13,506 nucleotides of DNA from SAR324 cluster bacterium (GTDB lineage: Bacteria; SAR324; XYD2-FULL-50-16). The stretch covers positions 13,589 through 27,094 of the forward strand of contig NVSR01000001.1 of assembly GCA_002401295.1 (NCBI GenBank). Reading direction: 5' to 3'. The position numbers and the translations under genes were made by a program. The number at the start of each line of letters is the position of its first letter. Positions within the stretch are counted from its first letter, which is position 1. Under the pieces are notes generated by a model. The model ran no database searches. It was not told where the DNA came from and worked only from the letters and a program-made list of their open reading frames with translations. Shown here piece after piece: positions 1 to 5,977 of the stretch.

Positions 1-218
1 TTTTTTTTTATTACATCACATGAAAACAGTACTTATTAATACTAATTACATTTATGACTTCGTCTACCACATCTTTCGATGAACAACATTTCCATCGCAG
101 AGCGAGGAGATACTAAATTCCGCAGAGTAAAGACTCTCCATAAACGACTAAAAAAAGATCAGTAGTGTAGGCGAATGCCGACAAAAAAACTTTTTTAATC
201 GGCTATAAACAACCTTCA
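1..218 (-). other. Downstream flank (3' exon side) of group I intron 1, structured, no gene recognised
   Basis: Read on the minus strand, this is what follows the predicted 3' splice site of intron 1. It holds several stem-loops: GCCGA/TCGGC enclosing A6/T6 arms at 176-202, GGC-GAAT-GCC at 169-178, a T7 run near 151-157, GGAGA/TCTCC with an inner GAGT-CTTT-ACTC, and CGATG/CATCG near 76-96. No ORF above about 30 codons with a ribosome binding site is visible. The T-rich stem-loops could end the intron transcript, but the hairpin and the T run are not directly adjacent, so no clean terminator is called. The left edge begins with nine T's and may be cut by the window. Confidence 0.4.
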
Positions 219-1523
219 CATTATTCCTGTATGTTCTCCGTAGGCTACCAACCATACGAACGTGTACTTAAAGAATGACTGATGCACCTTCTAGGGAAAA
301 GGCATTGGGGGAATAGCATCAGCCATCATTTAAGTACACTGCTACATGTTTCCATGCAGAGCGGACTATATCTTCTATGATTTCTCATAGCTTCCCGTTT
401 CGCTTCACTTTACTTCATCTGTATACTATGCTGTTTTAGCGGTTGATTTTGCACTTGCCTTAGCTGCTGTTGTAGTTGTATTTGCTGCTTTGTCTGATGC
501 AGCATTTGCTTTGTCTTTTTCTTCAAGAGCAAGTTCTCTCTCTTTATTTTCTTTCATACGACGTGTCGCCACATCTTTGTCAAAAGCCTTAGCTAAAAGT
601 TTATCTACTGAATCAGTGACCTTAGATAACTCTGTTAAAAACTCAGTATTCAAACTTAAAAGATCAACTGCTTCATCTTTAACAGCTTTCTTAGTTAAAT
701 CACCACGTTTCATAACTTTTTGTAATCTAAATTCTATATTAGACATTACACTGTCTACATCAGAAACTTTACCAATTAACGCACCAACCGCAGAATACTC
801 TGAAGCTGTTAATGCAATGAAAGAATCAGGTTCATACTCAATTGCGCCTTTTAAAGCACGAATTACACCTGAACGATTTTTAAAGAGAAATTGTTTTTGT
901 CCTCTTAACTGCTTTTTATTAGCAAGATCTTCATGCTCTAGAATATAAGTTCTTATATCATCCAATGCAACAATAGCTGGACTCTTACTAAGTACTTTCT
1001 CTTTTTTTAGAGCTTTTACTACTGGTTTCTTTTGAACAACAACACCTGGAGCTACATTCACTTTTGCTTTCGCAGCTTTTGCTTTTCTTGATTTGCGATT
1101 TTTTTCGCGTTTTTTTAATTGCTCAGGAGTTAATTGATCATCAGGGATTACGATACTATTTTCTGCCATTTAGGGTCCTTATAATTGGGGAGGTTAAATG
1201 AAACAGATGAAGAAGGTTGTGAAGCTACTCTACTCACATATTAGTTACTTAGAACTAATGCATATTTATATGCAAAATGCTTTCGATAGTCTCTGGGGGC
1301 TCACCTCAACGGTGATGGTACCCTGCTGATTGACCCTATTACTTAGATTTTAAGGGTTCGACGCGAATCTTTCGATGCGTTATCCTACTAAGTACTTAAC
1401 AGGTGGTTCCAGCATTTAGGGAAATTTAACGACGGCCATATCGTTAACCGTCTTGAGGTTTTACACCTCGTGTTTAAAACACTTTTAGCTTACGCCAAGG
1501 ATATGAGGATAAAAAACCACATT
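219..1523 (-). ncRNA. Group I self-splicing intron 1 (td-like 3' half), carrying an ORF
   Basis: Conserved group I core elements appear in order on the minus strand. P is at 1402-1424 (CCCTAAATGCTGGAACC). Q is at 1321-1331 (AATCAGCAGGG). R is at 1285-1297 (CCCAGAGACTATC). S is at 363-374 (AAGATATAGTCC). Expected pairings are present: P4 TGCTG/CAGCA, P7 GACTA/TAGTC, and P3 TTCCC/GGGAA, the latter just before a P8 hairpin. After S comes a P9 hairpin (343-360) and a long stem with about 21 of 24 matching positions (arms 262-285 and 316-339). The predicted 3' end is AATAATG at 219-225, like the td end. The ORF sits between R and S, in the loop of a perfect 10-bp stem (413-422 with 1203-1212). An insertion between P7 5' and P3 3' is usual for subgroup IA. 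The 5' splice site is uncertain by about 10 bases (1515-1523), and no convincing P1 was found. Confidence 0.88.
426..1169 (-). CDS. Intron 1-encoded basic, coiled-coil-like protein, function unknown
   Basis: This is a 247-residue protein I do not recognise. ATG at 1169 is preceded by AAGGA at good spacing. The first 60 residues are very Lys/Arg/Ala-rich (a KKREKNRKSRKAKAAKAK run). A helical middle follows (about 65-190, many heptad-like Leu/Val/Ile). The tail is low-complexity Ala/Thr/Lys (about 215-247), reminiscent of histone H1-like or nucleic-acid-binding tails. No GIY-YIG, LAGLIDADG, HNH or His-Cys motif is visible, although this is where a homing endonuclease normally sits in a group I intron. 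The whole gene lies in the loop of a 10-bp RNA stem between the two P7 strands. The segment around residues 145-190 resembles the C-terminal half of the intron 2 protein (an L-x4-(R/K)(K/R)G(N/D) pattern followed by a long amphipathic helix), which suggests a shared family. A nucleic-acid-binding or splicing-helper role is inference only. Confidence 0.75.
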   Translation of the reverse strand: MAENSIVIPDDQLTPEQLKKREKNRKSRKAKAAKAKVNVAPGVVVQKKPVVKALKKEKVLSKSPAIVALDDIRTYILEHEDLANKKQLRGQKQFLFKNRSGVIRALKGAIEYEPDSFIALTASEYSAVGALIGKVSDVDSVMSNIEFRLQKVMKRGDLTKKAVKDEAVDLLSLNTEFLTELSKVTDSVDKLLAKAFDKDVATRRMKENKERELALEEKDKANAASDKAANTTTTAAKASAKSTAKTA

Positions 1524-1571
1524 CCAAACATTCTCATAGAGAAAAAAAATACATAACGAAATTATACCACA
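1524..1571 (-). repeat. Copy A of a 48-bp duplicated promoter/leader
   Basis: This matches 3313-3360 at roughly three quarters of positions, allowing small gaps. Shared parts, in minus-strand order, are TGTG, a TATA(A/C)T -10 box, ATGTATTTTTTT, a TCTC-loop-GAGA mini hairpin (loop TAT here, TATTT in copy B) and TTTGG. Similarity stops at TTTGG(T), where intron 2 is predicted to begin, so the two introns appear to sit behind the same kind of leader. Confidence 0.7.
1561..1569 (-). promoter_or_regulatory. Extended -10 promoter for the intron 1 transcript
   Basis: On the minus strand the sequence TGGTATAAT is a perfect -10 hexamer with a TGn extension. No good -35 is found at 16-18 bases, which is common for extended -10 promoters. 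Transcription would begin near 1554 and reach the intron after about 30 bases. Confidence 0.6.
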
Positions 1572-1579
1572 AATATCTA

Positions 1580-1602
1580 CAAAAAACATCCGTATGTGTT
1601 TT
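1580..1602 (-). terminator. Possible terminator of the small-gene operon
   Basis: On the minus strand, AAAAC-ACAT-ACGG-ATGT-TTTTTTG forms about 8 base pairs with one bulge and runs into T's. It lies just after the 48-codon gene and before the intron 1 promoter. The stem is AT-rich and weak. Confidence 0.4.
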
Positions 1603-1629
1603 ATAGATACCAATGGGTGAAAGACGCTT

Positions 1630-1776
1630 TTAACGTCTTAATGATGATACCGCTTTAACTAATTCAACATTATGCTTTGATGTCTCGTAAAGAGTACTGC
1701 TCACAGTACTCGATGCAGATGATATCATTGCCATAACGCCAAACAAAAAGCCAGCGGCTATAATATACTTGTTCAT
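1630..1776 (-). CDS. Small single-span membrane peptide (48 aa)
   Basis: This is a 48-residue peptide starting MNKYIIAAGFLFGVMAMISS. Residues 4-20 form one hydrophobic segment, either a membrane anchor or an uncleaved signal, followed by a polar tail ending LRR. The ribosome binding site is strong (GGAGGAGAG) and the ATG overlaps the TGA of the upstream 66-codon gene by four bases (ATGA), so the two are likely translationally coupled. The stop codon lies inside a small AAGACG/CGTCTT stem. No homologue is recognised. A membrane-active peptide, toxin or phage-type structural peptide are all possible, and nothing seen here separates them. Coding is supported by the ribosome binding site and coupling more than by similarity. 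Confidence 0.55.
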   Translation of the reverse strand: MNKYIIAAGFLFGVMAMISSASSTVSSTLYETSKHNVELVKAVSSLRR

Positions 1777-1973
1777 ATCTCTCCTCCACTGTGTGCTTTT
1801 GTTTCTAATACATCCAAAACTTTATGTCCAGAATTTTCTTTATGTTTTGAACTAAACATAATAGAATCCTCTTGTTCAAGTAGTTGATTTTGTACTATTG
1901 CAGAAGTTAAGTTTTTGGCTTGGAAGCCGGCAGAGGTGTATGATTCAAGTGTGTGATTAATAATCGCAGTCAT
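1773..1973 (-). CDS. Small hypothetical protein (66 aa), first gene of a two-gene unit
   Basis: This 66-residue, mostly polar protein begins MTAIINHTLESYTSAGFQAK. AAAGGA precedes the ATG at normal spacing. There is no membrane segment, signal peptide, cysteine or recognisable domain. Its last codons overlap the start of the 48-codon membrane-peptide gene (ATGA). That supports real translation and suggests the two products act together, for example as a soluble/membrane pair. An antitoxin-like role for this one would be speculation. The mRNA leader just upstream (about 1980-2100) is strongly structured. Confidence 0.5.
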   Translation of the reverse strand: MTAIINHTLESYTSAGFQAKNLTSAIVQNQLLEQEDSIMFSSKHKENSGHKVLDVLETKAHSGGEI

Positions 1974-1984
1974 GTCAATCCTTT

Positions 1985-2125
1985 GTAATAAAATAGTGAG
2001 CGAAACGGTCTAAACCGCCTCGTCGCACTACTCTATATACGAAAAATTGATTGAATCACTTCCTGACCATAAATGGCCTGCTAGAGTATCGTGAAATCGA
2101 CATCCACCCATAAAGCTGGTGGCTA
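1985..2125 (-). other. Structured leader between the 39- and 66-codon genes
   Basis: On the minus strand this stretch has nested inverted repeats: CCACC/GGTGG (about 2103-2121), GGCCAT/ATGGTC (about 2065-2078) and TAGTG-CGA/TCG-C-TCACTA enclosing CGGT-TTAG-ACCG (about 1994-2030). The last ends 20 bases before the start codon of the 66-codon gene. It may be a terminator for the upstream peptide gene or a regulatory leader. It matches no riboswitch I know. Confidence 0.35.
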
Positions 2126-2141
2126 TAAGATAATAAATTAT

Positions 2142-2261
2142 CTATTTAGAAATAACAACCGAAGTTTGATCTGTAGAAGAAGCAATATCTTCTGCTGAAC
2201 CAAAATTATGAGTAAAAACCCAAAACGATGTTAGTGCTATTGCAATTATTAAAAATTTCAT
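2142..2261 (-). CDS. Small hydrophobic/exported peptide (39 aa)
   Basis: This is a 39-residue peptide starting MKFLIIAIALTSFWVFTHNF. A short positive start and a 16-18 residue hydrophobic core resemble a signal peptide or single membrane span; the tail is Ser/Thr-rich and ends ISK. The ribosome binding site is poor (AAAGAAATGA upstream, where a nearer ATG is immediately closed by TGA). It lies between the intron 2 terminator and the structured leader of the 66-codon gene. It has the same design as the 48-codon peptide (hydrophobic N-terminus, polar tail), though sequence similarity is low. Coding status is tentative. Confidence 0.4.
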   Translation of the reverse strand: MKFLIIAIALTSFWVFTHNFGSAEDIASSTDQTSVVISK

Positions 2262-2290
2262 TTCATTTCTTTATATGATTAAAACACCAT

Positions 2291-2341
2291 AAAAAAAAGA
2301 CTACTCACCCTTTGAGGGAGAAGAATATTTTTCCCAAAAGG
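2291..2341 (-). terminator. Rho-independent terminator downstream of intron 2
   Basis: On the minus strand the hairpin pairs CCTTT with AAAGG and GGG with CCC around an internal loop. It is followed within nine bases by eight T's (2291-2298). An alternative smaller stem is CCCT-CAA-AGGG. It lies about 100 bases after the predicted 3' splice site and would close the intron 2 transcript. Confidence 0.55.
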
Positions 2342-2433
2342 AGCTTTCGTTATAAATCACTACACTTCATATCATAAGATATTCTTTTTCGTGTTGGTGG
2401 ATAAGCCTGCAAGAAAGGCATAAGTTGGTAATA

Positions 2434-3311
2434 CATTGTGTTCATCATAGTTCGCTACTATAACCGTGCAAATTATTTGCACTGCTGCATGTCTCCATGC
2501 AGATCAGACTATATCTTCACCTAAAATAAGGTGTTCCCCTTTTCGCAATACCTGTTCGGCTATTTTTTGCGTTTTTTGTTATACGCTCTTTTTTGTTGTT
2601 CAGTTGAATATCCTAATTGAATTTCATTCTGAATTGTTTTATCAATGTCTTGTAAAAAGTCTTCTATCTTCTCATTTATGCTTTTGGAGCGAGCTGCTAT
2701 TTCGCTTACTTTTGCATGATTACCTTTTCGCAATGCTGTATTCAAATGAATAGAGTAAGCGGTATTTATTTGTTCAATATTAATTGCAACTAACGCTGCT
2801 TGTTTAGTTGTTGGATTAGAATGAGCAATCGTGTAGGTTTGTTTACCTGCTTGTGATTTAATAACACTAAGTGCGTTAGTCAACATAGAGATAAGCCCCC
2901 TACCCGATGATTTTGTTAGGTCTGCATTATTGATAGTCCTGAGCAGAGTTTCTTTGAGTAAGTTATGATTCTTTTTAGTTTTGATTGTGACTCCTTTGTA
3001 GTAAAGAGCCGAACGCTTGTAAGCTAAAGTTAGTCGTTGAACCTTCTCCGGTAAAAATACTACGGAGCTTGGATGCGGATTTGCCATAATGAATTATCTC
3101 TATTTCTTTTACCATACCAAACACATTACTGTTTGCCGCTACATAGTTTCTTATGAAGTTTGGTGAATAGAGCTTTAGGCGGTTCCCGTCAATTTGAGGA
3201 ATACTGGCCATAAGTTAACCAGACAGTTCTTTAGATAGTCAAAAGCCTCAAGGAGGTGAACTGGGTGACTTTAGAGCTTGCGCTCAGGCGTTAATGATAA
3301 AAATCAAAAAA
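2434..3311 (-). ncRNA. Group I self-splicing intron 2 (td-like), carrying an ORF
   Basis: On the minus strand the core is clear. P is at 3178-3195 (AAATTGACGGGAACCGCC). Q is at 3067-3081 (AATCCGCATCCAAGC). R is at 3031-3043 (GGTTCAACGACTA). S is at 2506-2517 (AAGATATAGTCT). P4 (TGaCGGG with TCCGCA), P5 (CCGC..TA/TAGCGG), P7 (GACTA/TAGTC) and P3 (TTCCTC with GGGGAA) can be drawn. P8 is CACCTTATTTTAGGTG. P9 (2484-2501), a P9.1 hairpin GTGCAAA/TTTGCAC and the end GATGAACACAATG parallel the T4 td 3' end. The internal guide GCCTGA also equals that of td, as recalled, and pairs with exon TTTGGT as U-G, G-C, G-C, mismatch, U-G, U-A, fixing the 5' splice site after 3312. The ORF lies between P7 5' and P3 3', with its 5' end possibly overlapping Q and R. 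Confidence 0.9.
2560..3087 (-). CDS. Intron 2-encoded basic helical protein, function unknown
   Basis: The open frame is 175 codons from ATG at 3087. The first 20-25 codons coincide with the intron Q and R elements, so the true start may be internal. ATG at 2886 is in frame, has AGGGGG nine bases upstream, and gives a 108-residue protein. The protein is helical and charged, ending with a basic tail (RAYNKKRKK). No endonuclease motif is visible. The part around LNTALRKGNHAK and the following amphipathic helix aligns plausibly with the intron 1 protein (LQKVMKRGDLTK). The stop TAG directly precedes the P3 3' strand, so ORF and ribozyme are fitted tightly together. The function is unknown; a nucleic-acid-binding helper is inference. 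Confidence 0.6.
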   Translation of the reverse strand: MANPHPSSVVFLPEKVQRLTLAYKRSALYYKGVTIKTKKNHNLLKETLLRTINNADLTKSSGRGLISMLTNALSVIKSQAGKQTYTIAHSNPTTKQAALVAINIEQINTAYSIHLNTALRKGNHAKVSEIAARSKSINEKIEDFLQDIDKTIQNEIQLGYSTEQQKRAYNKKRKK

Positions 3312-3312
3312 A

Positions 3313-3360
3313 CCAAATGTCTCAAATAGAGAAAAAAATACATGGCGGAAGTATATCACA
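3313..3360 (-). repeat. Copy B of the duplicated promoter/leader
   Basis: This is the counterpart of 1524-1571. It keeps the -10 region, the T-rich stretch, the TCTC/GAGA mini hairpin and TTTGG. It ends where intron 2 is predicted to start, so it supplies both the promoter and nearly the whole 5' exon. Confidence 0.7.
3350..3358 (-). promoter_or_regulatory. Extended -10 promoter for the intron 2 transcript
   Basis: TGATATACT on the minus strand is a 5/6 -10 hexamer with a TGn extension, at the same place in the repeat as the intron 1 promoter. The expected start is near 3343, about 31 bases before the splice site. Confidence 0.55.
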
Positions 3361-3382
3361 TATTTTTTTTACTTATTTTATA

Positions 3383-3731
3383 TTTCGTAGTATTGGAGTG
3401 ATAGCAATAACTCTATTAAAGTATTTATTATTATAAAGTATTATAGAGCTTAAAATATTATAGGCGTAAATTACCTTAGCTTGGGCTCTACAGAGTTATT
3501 ACTTTTAATAGATATCGTAGTAATGTAGCGATAAATCGTAGTAAGTAATGGATAATATCGTAGGAGCTAGGTGACATAGTTACTATTTCGTAGGACTTGA
3601 GCGATATATATAGCTATATCGTAGCGTTTACGCGACAGTAAAGAATAATATATAAATACAGCGCTAAAACCTCTTTTTCATTAGTAATATAGCTATCTTA
3701 CTAACCTCATCGTAGTGAATGAGCGATATTA
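3383..3731 (+). repeat. Left iteron-like array (CGTAG orientation)
   Basis: Seven degenerate copies of a roughly 21-base unit, (A/T)TCGTAG-N6-(G)AG(C/T)GA(T/C)A, begin near 3383, 3515, 3536, 3558, 3587, 3619 and 3710. Each unit is itself a weak inverted repeat (TCG...CGA). A further degraded copy lies near 3464. Spacing is irregular. The CGTAG core is the reverse complement of that in the right array, so one protein could bind both. It probably belongs to the replication origin or its copy-control region. Confidence 0.65.
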
Positions 3732-3771
3732 CAACAAAAACTTCATATTTATTGCAAACCGTAGCAATATA

Positions 3772-4120
3772 TTACATAAATACCTACGGTTTACTACATA
3801 AATATTACATAAACACCTACGAAATCATTAAAATATGATTTTTATTACATAATGGCCTACGATAAGGTGGCTATGTCTAATATCTATCTACGAACTAGCC
3901 CTATATTGTCAAATATTTACCTACGTTTAGAATATAAAATAACATATATAAATATATATATTTAAAATTATAAGTTAAAGTATAAATACTACAGTTTTTA
4001 TCAAATAACCACCTACGAAAAAGAATTACGTTAAATATTTGACTACGATTTGCAAATTTAGGTAAACTACTCTAAACGTTTAATAAACGACTACGATTTA
4101 TTAAATAATTATCTACGAAA
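3772..4120 (+). repeat. Right iteron array (CTACG orientation), origin of replication
   Basis: About nine copies approximate ATTAcATAAnnACCTACGA. CTACG cores lie near 3784, 3818, 3858, 3888, 3921, 4013, 4043, 4091 and 4113. The first three carry a conserved ATTACATAA upstream; later ones have TTAAATA or CAAATA. Spacing is about 22-50 bases with one larger gap filled by the AT-rich stretch. The last copy abuts the rep ribosome binding site, so Rep binding would also repress its own gene, as in known iteron plasmids. Confidence 0.75.
3928..3992. other. AT-rich candidate DNA-unwinding element
   Basis: This is almost pure A/T with TATATAAATATATATA-type runs, lying inside the right iteron array. 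It is the most easily melted stretch of the window and the expected opening site for an iteron origin. No convincing DnaA box is beside it. Confidence 0.5.
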
Positions 4121-4129
4121 AGGCCATTA

Positions 4130-5977
4130 ATGCCCAACTCCAAAAAATTACGCGGTAGAGAACTTCGTGTTGATAGAGCATTTGCTCAAGCAGACATTAC
4201 CTATAAAAAGAAAGAAGTTATACAAATTGTAAATGGAAACAGAGTTGTACAAAAAGTTAATGTTGCAACTCCTAACCAAGAACGTATCAATGACGCGATT
4301 ACAATGCATTTTCAAGAAGCTGCTAGGAAAGGAATAGATTATTTTAAAATAGAAGAATCAGTTATAAGTGAACTAGAAGAAACTTTCATAAAACACAACC
4401 TCTTAAATAATAATCCTACTACTGATGAAAGAAGATTAAAAAATGCTTGTATACGTCAACGAATAGATGAAAGAATAATAAAGCATTTTGATGATCCTAA
4501 GATTGAAATGACATATGACGAACTAATCGATTTCAGTGGAATTAAAAGCGGTAAAAACTTTGCTCAGACAATTAGTACTATTATGTCTGTTAAAGGTAAA
4601 TCAAGTAAAGAATTTAAGCGTGATATAGTCAATTTTGAAACCATGAGTATTGATAATACAACATATAAATCAGTAGTAGATATATCAGAGGTTGAAGTGA
4701 TTCTTGACCCTGAGATGGCACAACACTATCCTTTAATTGAAGATTTTTTAAATGCAAAAAAAATGCCAGATGGAAGGGCCTTTCGTAATAAAAAGAAATA
4801 TATAAAAAGAATAGTATTTACATTAACAAAAAGTGTGCTCCCTCATATTGTTGCACAAGGAAGGGATTATGTTGCATTACTCCCTCACAATAGACAAGCA
4901 TATAAACTACAAATAACTTATCATATTGACACCTACATCACTTCTATACAAAATGCACAAGAATATAGATCATTAACTGATTTTACCCCTGCAGCTCTTC
5001 AAAAGAAGTTTGGTTATGATTGGGATGAGTTCTATGAGTTTATGAGACAAGTAATGGAACCAGGAATAAAAGATTTCAACACAAATGATAGAAGAACAGT
5101 AAGTTATCTCGTACAGCGTGGCACAACTGAATGGAAAGACCCTAAATCAACAACAAGGGGCGCAAGTCCTATTACAAAGTTTAGATGGGTTATAACAGGT
5201 TATGAGAACACTAAACGTGATGAGGTAGATGGTTCATTATATTATATTGCTCAACAGCTATTAAACAATGAACTAGAATATACTGAAAGTGATAAAACTG
5301 TAATTGAAGTTGCGCAAGATATTGCTTCTCAAATTGAAACAGAGTTACCTGATATGACCATATTATTTGGAGTATCTGTTACTGAGTGGTTAAAACGTGC
5401 ACAAGAAGAACTTGAGTATGAAGAAAAGGTATTGCAATTATTGAAAATATCTGATGTAAATGATATCTTGTATGATGAAGAGCTCATGGTTCTTGTTAGT
5501 GATAAAATAAATCTATCTAGTTTAAAGAATCCTTCAGACAGTTATGAATATTTATTCAAACTTTTGAAGATAGAAATAACGGAAGTTAAAACTCCTAAAA
5601 AGAAGAATGAAACCTTTCCTATTAATAATAAAGTGTTTATTTTAAATGTGCTTAAAAGTGCCCATGAACATGACTTTAGCAATCCAATTCACTTTTTTTA
5701 TACGATATACAATTATTATAAATCCAATGGTACTAAAAAACATGATTGGAATAGTGTTATAAATAACTGGCTAATAAATGGCAAATATGATAAAACTAAA
5801 GAGACAAGTATAAAGCTTGCAGTCACACCCCAAAAGGATACAAGCACAAGACACATAGGCTTTTGGAGTGCCTCACAAGAGGTTTTAGAAACAGAGACAG
5901 AAATTATTTCCATAAGTTTTGAACTAATGGCTGAATTAATTGCAGATGGCAATGTAAAAATATATGGAGCACTATGA
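4130..5977 (+). CDS. Rep_3-family plasmid replication initiator with long C-terminal extension
   Basis: This 615-residue initiator is expected to bind the iterons immediately upstream and open the origin. Residues about 105-245 look like the first winged helix. Residues 255-357 fit the second Rep_3 winged helix: KLQITYHIDTYI, then SLTDFTPAALQKKFGYD-WDEFYEFMRQVMEPGIKDFN, TVSYLVQRG and ITKFRWVI, matching the family pattern of an ELR-like helix, a V-x-x-P-A-x-x-(D/E)-(F/I)-N stretch and a closing beta strand. Family members are usually 230-400 residues. The extra ~250 C-terminal residues are unassigned, with a W-x5-WL helix near 540-550. AAAAGG at 4118-4123 supports the start. The stop overlaps the helicase start (ATGA), so the extension could load that helicase, which is inference. 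Confidence 0.8.
   Translation: MPNSKKLRGRELRVDRAFAQADITYKKKEVIQIVNGNRVVQKVNVATPNQERINDAITMHFQEAARKGIDYFKIEESVISELEETFIKHNLLNNNPTTDERRLKNACIRQRIDERIIKHFDDPKIEMTYDELIDFSGIKSGKNFAQTISTIMSVKGKSSKEFKRDIVNFETMSIDNTTYKSVVDISEVEVILDPEMAQHYPLIEDFLNAKKMPDGRAFRNKKKYIKRIVFTLTKSVLPHIVAQGRDYVALLPHNRQAYKLQITYHIDTYITSIQNAQEYRSLTDFTPAALQKKFGYDWDEFYEFMRQVMEPGIKDFNTNDRRTVSYLVQRGTTEWKDPKSTTRGASPITKFRWVITGYENTKRDEVDGSLYYIAQQLLNNELEYTESDKTVIEVAQDIASQIETELPDMTILFGVSVTEWLKRAQEELEYEEKVLQLLKISDVNDILYDEELMVLVSDKINLSSLKNPSDSYEYLFKLLKIEITEVKTPKKKNETFPINNKVFILNVLKSAHEHDFSNPIHFFYTIYNYYKSNGTKKHDWNSVINNWLINGKYDKTKETSIKLAVTPQKDTSTRHIGFWSASQEVLETETEIISISFELMAELIADGNVKIYGAL

Noticed and set aside
490..948. 152-codon plus-strand ORF
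   Set aside because: It is an antisense shadow of the intron 1 ORF, Ser/Leu-rich as expected from a Lys/Glu/Ala-rich opposite strand.
2397..2405. Single DnaA-box-like TTATCCACC (minus strand)
   Set aside because: It is one isolated site with a mismatch, far from the iteron origin.
2975..3211. 78-codon minus-strand ORF
   Set aside because: Its codons are the P, P5 and Q parts of the intron 2 core; there is no ribosome binding site and no protein-like pattern.
219..3311. Group II intron or IStron
   Set aside because: No domain V-like hairpin, reverse transcriptase or transposase is present; the P/Q/R/S elements are those of group I.
3383..4120. CRISPR array
   Set aside because: Repeats are short and degenerate with irregular spacing, two orientations occur and there are no cas genes; iterons explain them better.
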